DNA from: Microbacterium rhizomatis
Lineage (GTDB): Bacteria > Actinomycetota > Actinomycetes > Actinomycetales > Microbacteriaceae
Length of the DNA: 64,000 nucleotides
Direction: 5' to 3'
Assembly (NCBI RefSeq): GCF_008710745.1
Contig: NZ_VYSA01000001.1
Span: 620,001 to 684,000, forward strand
This document shows positions 38,511-46,809 of the stretch, in pieces. Each line of letters starts with the position of its first letter. Position 1 is the first letter of the stretch. The notes beneath the pieces are model-generated. The model was not told the DNA's origin and did no database searches. It saw only the letters and a program-made list of their open reading frames with translations. The position numbers and the translations under genes were made by a program.

Positions 38511-39905
38511 TCAGAACGGTGGAGGCGATCCATCGTCTCGGAAGACCGGCACTCTTCGATCCGGCACTCTTCGATCCGGCGTTGCCCGCACCGGCTCTCG
38601 CCAGTCCGGCGTTCCCCGTTCTGGCTCTCGCCAGTCGGGCACCCGCCGCTCCGCTACTCGCCAGTCGGGCACTCGCCGCTCCGGGTCTGTGCGATACCGC
38701 CGTCCTGCCGGCGAGACCCACAAGAGACCCCCACCGGACTCAGCGACCTGCTCCACACGCCATCGCCCGTGATGCTTGACGGTGTGATGCCCTTTGCACA
38801 GCGGCGCCAGATTGCCGAGGGAGGTCGTCCCACCGTCCTGCCAGGCGAGGGTGTGATCGATCTCGCAGCGCGACGCCGGGATGTTGCATCCGGGCGCCAT
38901 GCACGTCTCGGCCCGCCATTTCAAGAGTCGGCGCAGCGACGCCGGCGGTGAATAGCAGTCACGCCCGACCGAGAGCACGACTCCGGTCTCGGGGTGTGTG
39001 AGCACCCGCATCCAGTCCGTTGCCCCGCCGCAGAGTTCACGCGCACGCTCGATCGGAATCGGACCGACGCCCTCCACCGTCGCGACTCCGTCCGGGGTGG
39101 CCGCGAACTCATCGTCGAGTAGGGCGAGCACCGGCACGGTCACCGCGACCGTGGCGCGGATGCCGTGAACACCCGGCACCAGCGAAGAGGTCTCGCCGTC
39201 GATCAGCAGGTCGGAGAGCACGTCGGCCCGCAACTGATCGAGCGTGCGCTCCTCGCCCTCGACGACCGCCAGGACTTTCGCGGTGGCCGTCGCCCGCGCG
39301 AACGCGGCATATGCCTCGACGGCGGGCATCCGCAGCAGAAGATCGGCCATCCCGTCGGCGACCGGCTGCACGCTCACACGTCGAGTCCGCAGGGCCTCCT
39401 CAGCGCGCTCGGAAAGCGTCGACGCCTGCGCCGAGTCGACGAGCTTCCGCAAGAGGCGTCGAAACGTGCCGACCGGCTGTGCCTCTGCCAACGCCACCGC
39501 CCGAGGGGCCAATTCGTCGCGAAGCGCGGGATCGACACCGTCCAACATCTCCACAAGAAGAGACGCATGGCGCGCGGTGATCCGCGCTCCGGCGAGCGAA
39601 TCCAGAGCAGCGGGGTAACGGTTCACGAGAGCATCGGCCTGGGCGATCAGCCCACCGGCCGCTGCCTCGGTGATCGACAACGCCGCCGCGAGCTCGAGCC
39701 GGACGGATCTCTCGATCACCTCATTCAACGCGTAGCCGTGTCTCGTCGCATCAGCGAGCGCTTCGCGACGCATCACCTCGACCCGTTGCAGTTGTTGAGC
39801 CGTCATGATCGAGATCATCGACGCCGCCTCGACGACGAGATCGAGCGCGTCCGGCACGGGCGGGACCGTCCACTCATCGGGCGTTGCCCTCACGTCGATC
39901 TCCAT
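38511..39905 (-). CDS. DUF222/HNH endonuclease with repetitive C-terminal tail
   Basis: The 464-residue protein has an N-terminal DUF222 helical domain (about 15-310) and an HNH nuclease motif 'CEIDHTLAWQDGG' with 'LAPLCKGHHTVKH' (about residues 345-380). Such proteins are abundant in actinobacteria; their target is unknown. The last 50 residues are decapeptide repeats of the type RRVPDWREPE, encoded by tandem DNA repeats. It converges with the DUF916-like gene and diverges from the amine oxidase gene. Confidence 0.88.
   Translation of the reverse strand: MEIDVRATPDEWTVPPVPDALDLVVEAASMISIMTAQQLQRVEVMRREALADATRHGYALNEVIERSVRLELAAALSITEAAAGGLIAQADALVNRYPAALDSLAGARITARHASLLVEMLDGVDPALRDELAPRAVALAEAQPVGTFRRLLRKLVDSAQASTLSERAEEALRTRRVSVQPVADGMADLLLRMPAVEAYAAFARATATAKVLAVVEGEERTLDQLRADVLSDLLIDGETSSLVPGVHGIRATVAVTVPVLALLDDEFAATPDGVATVEGVGPIPIERARELCGGATDWMRVLTHPETGVVLSVGRDCYSPPASLRRLLKWRAETCMAPGCNIPASRCEIDHTLAWQDGGTTSLGNLAPLCKGHHTVKHHGRWRVEQVAESGGGLLWVSPAGRRYRTDPERRVPDWRVAERRVPDWREPERGTPDWREPVRATPDRRVPDRRVPVFRDDGSPPPF
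38551..38690. repeat. 30-base tandem repeats within the HNH gene
   Basis: Two identical 15-base units ACTCTTCGATCCGGC (38551-38580) are followed by about three and a half 30-base units starting at 38581, 38611, 38641 and 38671, each containing CTCGCCAGTC. They encode the C-terminal decapeptide repeats on the minus strand. Unit differences point to expansion followed by drift. Confidence 0.8.
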
Positions 39906-40015
39906 GTTTCGAGATTAGAACATACCTCCGACACGACACCTCGACGGGACGAACTGCTCGCGCGCTCACGTCCGCCCCGATACCTTCGAGGGAGTTGCCG
40001 AGAGAGGGACACCCC

Positions 40016-41356
40016 ATGAACGAGTTCGACACGATCGTGATCGGTGCGGGAATCGCCGGTGTCACGGCTGCGAAGCTTCTCACGCGCGCCGGCCGGCGGG
40101 TCGTCGTCCTCGAGGCTCGCGACCGCATCGGGGGGCGGATGCACACCGATCGCACCGACGGTCTCGTCACAGATCTCGGCGCGTCCTGGATCCATGGCAT
40201 CAACGACTCGCCCGTCGCCGCCGCGGCCGCGGCCTTCGGGATGCCGATGGTGGAGTTCACCGTCGGCGGATATCAGCCCGACAGCCGCCCTCTGGTCTAT
40301 TTCGGCCCGGAGGGCGAACGACTGACGGATGCCGAATCCCAGCGCTTCGCCGACGATATCCACTCCCTCGACGCGACCCTCAAGGATGTGATCGCCGAGT
40401 CGGCCGAGGATGCCTCGTACCAGGACGTCACCGAAATCGCGCTGGCAGCCCAGGGCTGGGACGATGAACGCGTCGAGCGGGTGCGCGAATACCTGCAGCA
40501 TCGCACCGAGGAGCAGTACGGCGCATGGATCGGCGATCTGGGCGCGCACGGCCTCGACGACGACACCGTCGACGGTGACGAGGTCGTGTTCCCCGACGGG
40601 TACGCCCGCCTACCGGAGCACATCGCGGAAGGCCTCGACGTACGTCTGACGACCGTTGTGACGCGCGTGTCGTGGTCTCCGGACGGCGTTATCATCGACA
40701 CCGACCGCGGACAGTTCTCCACAGACACCGCCGTGGTGACTGTGCCGGTGGGCGTCTTGACAGCGGCGGACTTCGTCATCGATCCGCCGCTGCCCCCGGC
40801 GATCGGCGCGGCCCTTTCACGCCTTCCGATGAACGCATTCGAGAAGATCATCCTGCGCTTCCCCACGAAGTGGTGGGACGACGGGTTCTACGGCATCCGC
40901 CAGCAGGGTCCGGAGAGTCGGTGGTGGCACTCCTGGTACGACCTCACGAAGCTCCACGGCACGCCGACGCTGCTCACCTTCGCCGCAGGCGAGGCGGCTA
41001 GGCAGATCCGCTCGTGGCCGGACGAGCAGATCGTGGACGCCGTGCTCGCGCAGCTCCGACGGCTGTACGGCGAGAGCGTCGAGGAGCCGACCAGCGTCCG
41101 CATCACCCACTGGCAGGACGATCCGTTCTCGCACGGCGCCTATGCCTACATGGCGGTCGGATCGAAGACCGCTGACCACGATGACCTCGCTGAGCCCGTC
41201 GGCGGGGTGCTGCACCTGGCCGGTGAGGCCACCTGGACCGATGACCCCGCGACCGTGCCCGGTGCGATGCTCTCGGGGCATCGGGCCGCCGAGCGGGTGC
41301 TGGGACACAGCGTTCCGATCGAGGATGTCTGGGCCGATGCGGGTCACGCGGTCTGA
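40016..41356 (+). CDS. Flavin amine oxidase (monoamine oxidase family)
   Basis: The 446-residue protein has the FAD-binding 'VIGAGIAGVTAAKLLTRAG' at its N-terminus, 'EARDRIGGRMHT' (near residue 34) and the C-terminal flavin motif 'LHLAGEATWTDDPATVPGAM' (near residue 400). Family members oxidise amines or polyamines, giving aldehyde, ammonia and peroxide. Substrate is not evident. 'GAGAGAGGGA' precedes ATG 40016. It is monocistronic. Confidence 0.9.
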   Translation: MNEFDTIVIGAGIAGVTAAKLLTRAGRRVVVLEARDRIGGRMHTDRTDGLVTDLGASWIHGINDSPVAAAAAAFGMPMVEFTVGGYQPDSRPLVYFGPEGERLTDAESQRFADDIHSLDATLKDVIAESAEDASYQDVTEIALAAQGWDDERVERVREYLQHRTEEQYGAWIGDLGAHGLDDDTVDGDEVVFPDGYARLPEHIAEGLDVRLTTVVTRVSWSPDGVIIDTDRGQFSTDTAVVTVPVGVLTAADFVIDPPLPPAIGAALSRLPMNAFEKIILRFPTKWWDDGFYGIRQQGPESRWWHSWYDLTKLHGTPTLLTFAAGEAARQIRSWPDEQIVDAVLAQLRRLYGESVEEPTSVRITHWQDDPFSHGAYAYMAVGSKTADHDDLAEPVGGVLHLAGEATWTDDPATVPGAMLSGHRAAERVLGHSVPIEDVWADAGHAV

Positions 41357-41380
41357 CATCCACCGCGCGGCGCCGGCGCT

Positions 41381-42040
41381 CTATGCCGTCGCCACCCCCG
41401 CGATCTGCGTATTGAACGTCATGAACGGACTGTGGATGCGGTAGCGCTCGATCTCGACCGTCGCGAACCCCGCCGACCGGATCGAGCTCTCGAGGTCGCG
41501 CTCGCACGAGCATCCCTCGAACGTCCACGCCCACGGCCGCCGAAAGATGCGCTGCATCGTGCGGGTCGGGGTGCGCTGCGCGGCGACCACGTGCTCCACG
41601 AAGCGAAACGTCCCACCGGGGCGGAGCACGCGACGGATCTCGGCGAGCACTGCGGACGGGTCGAGAACCGAGCACAGCACGAGAGACGAGATGACGGCGT
41701 CGACGCTCTGGTCGAGCAGCCCGGTCTCTTCCGCCATGCGCTCGCGGAGATTGAGATGCACCCCGTGTCGTCGCGCCGCATCCCGCAGCGGCTGGTGCAT
41801 GAATCTGTTGGGCTCGACCGCGATGAGGGTTGAACCCGGCGCGAGGTGGCGCAGGTTCGCGCCCGTGCCCGCACCGATCTCGACGACCTCGTCGGGAAGG
41901 TCGGCGAAGACCCGCCGCTTGTGCGGGCCGAGCGACTTCTCCAGGTAGGGGTTCATCGTACGGAAGAACGCGGCATTGAATCTCCCGCGCAGCGCGTGCT
42001 GTTCGAACAGGGCCGTCGGGGTGGTTTTCGAATCGATCAT
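41381..42040 (-). CDS. Class I SAM-dependent methyltransferase
   Basis: The 219-residue protein has the SAM-binding motif 'VVEIGAGTGANLRHL' (near residue 53), 'VDAVISSLVLCSV' (motif II region) and 'RVLRPGGTFRFVEHV' (motif III), of the Methyltransf_11 group. Substrate is unknown. ATG 42040 is preceded by 'GTGGAGTG'; a GTG one codon upstream is also possible. It starts 31 bases after the hydrolase-LuxR gene on the same strand, so it may be the last gene of the butyrolactone-type locus. Confidence 0.85.
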   Translation of the reverse strand: MIDSKTTPTALFEQHALRGRFNAAFFRTMNPYLEKSLGPHKRRVFADLPDEVVEIGAGTGANLRHLAPGSTLIAVEPNRFMHQPLRDAARRHGVHLNLRERMAEETGLLDQSVDAVISSLVLCSVLDPSAVLAEIRRVLRPGGTFRFVEHVVAAQRTPTRTMQRIFRRPWAWTFEGCSCERDLESSIRSAGFATVEIERYRIHSPFMTFNTQIAGVATA

Positions 42041-42071
42041 CACTCCACGATGCGCGGTTCACGACGAGCGG

Positions 42072-43121
42072 TCAGGCGTGGAAATACCTCACTTCAGCCC
42101 CCGAGTCGCCGGCGTGCGTCGCGTACCACGCGGCGATCTGGGTTCGCGAATGGAATCCCAGACGCATCCGGATCCGCTCGACATGCCCCTCGGCCGACCG
42201 CTCCTCGATCCCCAGCCGGGCCGCGATCTCGCGGTTCGTGAGGCCCGCACCGACGAGCGCGGCGACCTCGGTCTGACGTGGCGTGAGGATGCGGCCCCCG
42301 CGTCGCGCCGCTCTCAACCCGAGGAAGCGCCGGATCACAGCGACGACCGCCTGCGCATCGCCCGCGTAGGGCAGGTGCGACCGGCCTGGGAGGACGACGA
42401 GGCGAGAATCATGGATTCCGGATGCCAGCACCTCCGCCTGTTCGACGGGGGCGGCGCGGTCGTGCTCCCGGTGCACCACGAGTGTCGGCGCCTGCACCTC
42501 GCGCAGGAATGCAGTGACATCGAGTTCGTAGCTCAGCGCGAGGAGCGCACGGGCGGTCGTCGCGGACGAGCTCGCCCGCTGGTAGCGCCCGGTCTCCTTC
42601 CGCGTGGCCGCGTCGGAGTCCGGTGCGAAGATGTCGGTCAGCACGTCGGACCCGAGCCCCCAGTGCGACTCGACCAGCCCGAGGATATGGTCGCGCACGT
42701 CCGGCTCGGCGATCCGCGACCCGTCCGCCCACCCGCCGTACAGCACGAGCCGTCGCACACGGTCGGGGTTCAGCGCCGCCCACGCGACCGCGACAGGGGC
42801 CCCCAATGACACGCCGATCATGTCGAATTGCTCCGTGCCGAGAACCTCGGCGATTGCGGTGAGCTGGGCGAGTTCGCCCTCCATCGACGGAGGTCGATCG
42901 GACGCCTCGCTCAGACCGCACCCCGCGCGGTCGTACCGGATGAGCCGGCACCCCTCGGCGAGGCTTTCGTAGAAAGCCCGCTCCGCGGGCTGCTCCCACC
43001 CGAGCTGAAGGTGACTGAGCCACCCGCTGACGTAGAGCACCGGACGAGTGCCCGAGCCGATCGTCGCGTAGGCGAGCTCGGTGCCGTCGGCGGTGTCGAC
43101 GCTCGCGATCCGCTGCTGCAC
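42072..43121 (-). CDS. Alpha/beta-hydrolase fused to a LuxR-type DNA-binding domain
   Basis: Residues about 1-270 form a hydrolase fold with '[16 protein letters not shown]', the nucleophile elbow '[14 protein letters not shown]' (Ser near residue 104) and a late '[10 protein letters not shown]' His. Residues about 282-340 form a LuxR helix-turn-helix ('[20 protein letters not shown]', '[15 protein letters not shown]'). It is a regulator whose hydrolase part may bind or cleave a small molecule. GATAAT (43128-43133, minus strand) lies six to seven bases before the GTG, suggesting its own leaderless promoter. Next to a butyrolactone synthase/receptor pair, a lactone ligand is an attractive guess. 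Confidence 0.85.
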   Translation of the reverse strand: MQQRIASVDTADGTELAYATIGSGTRPVLYVSGWLSHLQLGWEQPAERAFYESLAEGCRLIRYDRAGCGLSEASDRPPSMEGELAQLTAIAEVLGTEQFDMIGVSLGAPVAVAWAALNPDRVRRLVLYGGWADGSRIAEPDVRDHILGLVESHWGLGSDVLTDIFAPDSDAATRKETGRYQRASSSATTARALLALSYELDVTAFLREVQAPTLVVHREHDRAAPVEQAEVLASGIHDSRLVVLPGRSHLPYAGDAQAVVAVIRRFLGLRAARRGGRILTPRQTEVAALVGAGLTNREIAARLGIEERSAEGHVERIRMRLGFHSRTQIAAWYATHAGDSGAEVRYFHA

Positions 43122-43158
43122 GTGCTCATTATCGGCCGCCGAAGCCCCGCGCGCGCCG

Positions 43159-43908
43159 TCAGAGGAGATGCGCGGTCGCGAGGTGACGCTCGGTGGCTTG
43201 CTCGATGTTCAGTGGTTGAGGTGCGGGGCGGCCGAGAAACAAGTCGTGCGCACGCTCTTTCCAGGTGTCGGGTGTGACAGCTGCGGCGTCCAAGAAGAGC
43301 TCCCACATCGTCAAGATGCGTCGGGGCAACCCCGCGAGATCGTGGAGCAGCGTGGAAAGGAGATAGTGACCGGTGAAGCTTCCGACGATGAACTCTGCGG
43401 CGTTGTGGGTGTTCAGGTCACGGTCGATGACGTTCTCGTTTCGGCCCACGTCGAGGAGGTGCGTGTTGAACGCAACCCACTCGGTGAAAGGCTGCAATGG
43501 CGGCCGGCTGAGAGCGAGAACCTCGCTGGTGAGGCGGGCTCCAGCGCGGACGAGCGGATCCTCCAGAATGTCGTAGGTGAAATCCGCCGAAACCCGCAGA
43601 AGCGTCTCGATCAGGGAGTGGCCCTCGTCCACGATCTTGGTTGCTTTACGTTGCGAGTACGCGTTCTGCGATTCGATGACCGCGTGCGCGATGTCTTCCT
43701 TGTTGTCGAAGTAGAAGTAGAACGCTCCGGTGGTGACTCCGGCGCGCGCAGCGATGTCGACCAGCCCTGCTTTGTCGAAGGTCGACTCGTTGACAACTTC
43801 AGCGGCGGCGATGATGATCCGCTGCCGCGTTCGCACTGCTCGTCCTTGCGTGGGCTCCTTCACACTGTTCGCCTGTCCGTCGCGCGCATCGGCTCGCCAC
43901 CTTCCCAT
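43159..43908 (-). CDS. TetR-family gamma-butyrolactone receptor-like repressor (ArpA/ScbR type)
   Basis: The 249-residue protein has a TetR domain with '[20 protein letters not shown]' (near residue 55). Beyond it are segments that match the ArpA/ScbR receptors: '[15 protein letters not shown]' (near residue 120), a Trp in '[13 protein letters not shown]' and '[15 protein letters not shown]' (near residue 172). These receptors release DNA when a butyrolactone binds. The AfsA-like gene lies directly upstream on the same strand, strengthening the call. ATG 43908 lacks a clear ribosome site; GTG at 43863 is an alternative that gives an N-terminus of receptor-like length. Confidence 0.82.
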   Translation of the reverse strand: MGRWRADARDGQANSVKEPTQGRAVRTRQRIIIAAAEVVNESTFDKAGLVDIAARAGVTTGAFYFYFDNKEDIAHAVIESQNAYSQRKATKIVDEGHSLIETLLRVSADFTYDILEDPLVRAGARLTSEVLALSRPPLQPFTEWVAFNTHLLDVGRNENVIDRDLNTHNAAEFIVGSFTGHYLLSTLLHDLAGLPRRILTMWELFLDAAAVTPDTWKERAHDLFLGRPAPQPLNIEQATERHLATAHLL

Positions 43909-43936
43909 AACTGATCCGCTTGATAGTAATACAATT

Positions 43937-43952
43937 TACGGTATCTACCGTA
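43937..43952 (-). promoter_or_regulatory. Candidate operator of the butyrolactone receptor
   Basis: TACGGTA (43937-43943) and TACCGTA (43946-43952) form a perfect inverted repeat with a two-base spacer, in the 89-base gap before the receptor gene. A minus-strand TACTAT lies between it and the receptor start and may be the -10. It does not match the usual Streptomyces ARE element closely, so it may be a lineage-specific site. Confidence 0.55.
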
Positions 43953-43997
43953 GCGGGTTGGTTCGGCCTCCGATCCTCCTTTGCTGAGCGCACGTAC

Positions 43998-44837
43998 TCA
44001 CGAGGGTGGGTTGTCCCCCGACACTTGTTCGGGGGCCATCTCCGGGGTGTCACAACGGGTGAACGCGCGAACGATAAGTCGATCGTCTTGATGCAGCTCC
44101 CACACGTCATCGCCTCCCCGCCTCTGCGGCGGGGCAAGATACACGGGTGAGTTGCGCTCGGCAAAGTGCAGAAACTCCACTTCCACGGAAGTCGGCCGAC
44201 CCGAAGAATGAGCTTCGGCCGCCGCGAGGATTGCCTCGATCAACGCCATAGACACGACATGATCTCCGGGGCGGTTGAATAGGAACGGGTCGGAGTCATC
44301 CCAACCCACCACCCTTCCGGGAGAGCCGTCGTCATTACTCTGTGTATCCGCAACGAGGTGAGCATGAGGTGCGACGAGTGCATGGCGCCGTAATGCCTGA
44401 TAGCGATCCGGCGCCAACGAATACGCCTCAATCGTCCCCGTGGCGATGACTCGCCCCGCGCTAGCAAGCTCCGCTGTGAACTGAAGATAGCAAGGTTCAC
44501 CGCCACGACGCTCCACGCCAACTTCGCCAGTGACTTCGAATGCGAACGCCGAATTCGAGGCGACGTGGGGCGGACCCGCCCGCCAAACCATCTCGACTCG
44601 GGACGTGACCAGATGCCAGCCGAACGGCATCCCCGCTGCCTCATGCGCCATCAGAAACCCGGCTTGGCGAAAGATCTCGAGTACCAAGATGCCCGGCAAG
44701 CGTCCACCGGAACGCAGCATTCGACTATGCCCAGACGAGATCACACCTGACGCGCTCACGCGATCGCCCGCAACCACCGCATCAACAAGAAAGACCTCGT
44801 CGTCTCGTGTGCGGTGGACCGCCCGCTGGTCAATCAA
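43998..44837 (-). CDS. AfsA-like gamma-butyrolactone biosynthesis protein (double hotdog)
   Basis: The 279-residue protein opens with 'VHRTRDDEVFLVDAVVAGD', matching the AfsA start. The first hotdog half contains 'LEIFRQAGFLMAHEAAGMPF' (near residue 50), the hallmark RQAG segment. The second half has 'DPFLFNRPGDHVVSMALIEA' (near residue 182), equivalent to the FDHPxDHVPGM segment of AfsA/ScbA. AfsA condenses a beta-ketoacyl chain with dihydroxyacetone phosphate to start butyrolactone synthesis. The only in-frame start near the N-terminus is TTG at 44837. Base composition looks less GC-rich than neighbours, suggesting transfer. Confidence 0.83.
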   Translation of the reverse strand: MIDQRAVHRTRDDEVFLVDAVVAGDRVSASGVISSGHSRMLRSGGRLPGILVLEIFRQAGFLMAHEAAGMPFGWHLVTSRVEMVWRAGPPHVASNSAFAFEVTGEVGVERRGGEPCYLQFTAELASAGRVIATGTIEAYSLAPDRYQALRRHALVAPHAHLVADTQSNDDGSPGRVVGWDDSDPFLFNRPGDHVVSMALIEAILAAAEAHSSGRPTSVEVEFLHFAERNSPVYLAPPQRRGGDDVWELHQDDRLIVRAFTRCDTPEMAPEQVSGDNPPS

Positions 44838-45145
44838 TCGGCACCCGCACGCCTCAGTCTTAAATGGTCAGCCAAACGCAACTAGCTCGAGCGCAACGGA
44901 CACGGTTCGACCCCAGGTCCCTCATCGCGAACGACGCCATGCTCTCATCCAACATAACCCAAGTGATGTTGGATGCCGTCACCAGCTGATGCAGGCTGCA
45001 AGCGCGCCTAGTGTCGTAGTGTCGACGCTCCCGGCCGGGCGAAGGCCGCTCGGCGATGGCGTGAGCGAGCTAGCCGCCCCTTCTCTGAGACCGGTCGCCC
45101 GACCGCACAGGCGCCGCAGAGGCGTCCATCGTTAGGATCGATGCA
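44838..45145. promoter_or_regulatory. 308-base gene-free region upstream of afsA-like and mscS-type genes
   Basis: This is the only long gap in the window. It should hold the promoters for the minus-strand AfsA-like gene and the plus-strand MscS gene. It is relatively AT-rich in its first 150 bases and contains one long inverted repeat (44946-44975). I see no convincing ORF, RNA gene or second copy of the palindrome at 43937. Confidence 0.5.
44946..44975. promoter_or_regulatory. Inverted repeat with 10-base arms upstream of the afsA-like gene
   Basis: CATCCAACAT (44946-44955) pairs perfectly with ATGTTGGATG (44966-44975) across a 10-base spacer. It could be a terminator-like hairpin or a binding site for a dimeric regulator contacting two half-sites 20 bases apart (two helical turns). 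It lies 109 bases from the AfsA-like start. Confidence 0.5.
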
Positions 45146-46348
45146 ATGATCAGCGTTCCCCTCGAAACCACCGAACCTGCGGCCCAGTCCGTCGACTGGG
45201 GCGTCTTCTGGGGAGACGTGGGCAAGTTCTTCACCGACCTCGGCTGGAATCTCCTGACCGTGGTCATCATCGTCGTGGTCGCGATCCTGCTCGCGTGGTT
45301 GTTGCGGCGCCTCATACATCGCGTCGTGTCGAGGATCGTCAACGGCGCGAAAGACAAGGCGCAGGTCGACGACACGCAGGCCCTCGAGCGCTCGCCGCTC
45401 GCGGCGGTCCGTCTCGTTCAGCGCACACGCACCCTCGGCACGATCCTCAAGAACATCGTCAACGTCACGATCTTCGTGATAGCGATCCTGCTGACCATCA
45501 ACGTGCTCGCCCCGACGGCACTCGGCTCGCTCACACTGCTCACCGCCGCCGTCGGCGCGGGCCTCGGCTTCGGCGCGCAGAACATCGTGAAAGATGTCCT
45601 CAACGGCATGTTCATCGTCGCGGAAGACCAGATCGGCATCGGCGACGTCGTCGATCTCGGCCTCGCAACCGGAATCGTCGAATACGTGAGCGTGCGCGTC
45701 ACGCACGTGCGCGACGTGAACGGAACGCTCTGGTACGTGCGCAACGGCGAGATCCTGCGCATCGGCAATATGTCGCAAGGGTGGTCGCGCGTCATCATCG
45801 ACCTTGCCGTTCCCGTCGACGCAGACATCTCGGAGGTCGAGAGTGCCATGCTGGGCGCCGCGAAAGATCTCGCCCACGACCCGAAGTGGCGCACGCGCGT
45901 CATCGAGGCCCCCGAGGTGTGGGGTCTGGAATCCGTCTCGGGCGACGCGCTCGTGATCAGACTCGTCATGAAGACCCGCTCCAATGCCAAGGACGACGTG
46001 GCCCGAGAACTGCGGATGCGGCTGAAGCACGCGATCGACGAACTCGGTCTGCAACTCCCCCAGCTCAACTCCATCACGCTGACCGGGCTGGATGGAGCCG
46101 GACGCGTGCGGGGCGCGAACCCACCCAGGACCAAGCCGAATCCGACCGTCGCGACCGCTAAGGTGCCCACTGCCAAGACGTCCAGCACGAAGACGCCCAC
46201 CACCAAGGCAGCCAAGGCGAAGGACGGCACGGCACATGCAGCCGACGTCGACGCGAAGCCGGTCTGGCGACCCAAGAGTTCGCCGGACTCCGTCGCGCCC
46301 GACGAGATCGACGACGCACCCTCGGCCGATTCGGAGAAGAAGCCATGA
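45146..46348 (+). CDS. Mechanosensitive ion channel, MscS family
   Basis: The 400-residue protein has membrane segments near residues 35-55, 105-125 and 130-150. The pore-lining helix contains 'AAVGAGLGFGAQNIVKDVLN', and the beta domain follows with 'VEDQIGIGDVVDLG'-like sequence ('AEDQIGIGDVVDLGLATG'). It opens under membrane tension to release solutes during osmotic downshock. The last 75 residues are a Lys/Thr/Ala-rich low-complexity tail. Its stop overlaps the next start by four bases. Confidence 0.93.
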   Translation: MISVPLETTEPAAQSVDWGVFWGDVGKFFTDLGWNLLTVVIIVVVAILLAWLLRRLIHRVVSRIVNGAKDKAQVDDTQALERSPLAAVRLVQRTRTLGTILKNIVNVTIFVIAILLTINVLAPTALGSLTLLTAAVGAGLGFGAQNIVKDVLNGMFIVAEDQIGIGDVVDLGLATGIVEYVSVRVTHVRDVNGTLWYVRNGEILRIGNMSQGWSRVIIDLAVPVDADISEVESAMLGAAKDLAHDPKWRTRVIEAPEVWGLESVSGDALVIRLVMKTRSNAKDDVARELRMRLKHAIDELGLQLPQLNSITLTGLDGAGRVRGANPPRTKPNPTVATAKVPTAKTSSTKTPTTKAAKAKDGTAHAADVDAKPVWRPKSSPDSVAPDEIDDAPSADSEKKP

Positions 46349-46809
46349 GCGAGCCGTCGAGCTTCTACGAGCAGATCGGCGGACACGACACGTTCGTGCG
46401 TCTGGTCGACACGTTCTACGCCGGCGTCGCCGACGACGAGGTGCTCAAGCCGATGTATCCGGAAGAGGATCTGGGCCCTGCGAAAGAGCGACTCACGCTG
46501 TTCCTCGAACAGTACTGGGGAGGACCCGGCACGTACAGCGAGCAGCGCGGCCACCCGCGCCTCCGGATGCGGCACGCACCGTTCCACGTCAACCCCGATG
46601 CCCGCGACAGATGGCTCGCACACATGCGCACCGCGGTCGACGCACTCGAACTGCCGCCGCTCCACGAGACGACGCTGTGGGACTATCTGCATCGGGCCGC
46701 GATGGCGATGGTCAACACGTTCGAACCGACCGGCATCGGGCCCGCGGCGCACGGTCGGGCCGCGGCATCCCTTCCCCTGAACGCCTCGACGACGAAGGAG
46801 TCGCCATGA
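46345..46809 (+). CDS. glbO: Truncated haemoglobin, group II (GlbO type)
   Basis: The 154-residue protein starts 'SFYEQIGGHDTFVRLVDTFY', with 'PMYPEEDLGPAKERLTLFLEQYWGG'-type sequence (split here as 'PMYPEEDLG' and 'LFLEQYWGG') and the proximal His in 'RMRHAPFHV' (near residue 75), all of group II globins. It binds oxygen or handles nitric oxide and peroxides. It overlaps both neighbours by four bases, lying between the channel gene and a flavoprotein gene. A short Ala/Pro-rich C-terminal extension follows the fold. Confidence 0.93.
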   Translation: MSEPSSFYEQIGGHDTFVRLVDTFYAGVADDEVLKPMYPEEDLGPAKERLTLFLEQYWGGPGTYSEQRGHPRLRMRHAPFHVNPDARDRWLAHMRTAVDALELPPLHETTLWDYLHRAAMAMVNTFEPTGIGPAAHGRAAASLPLNASTTKESP

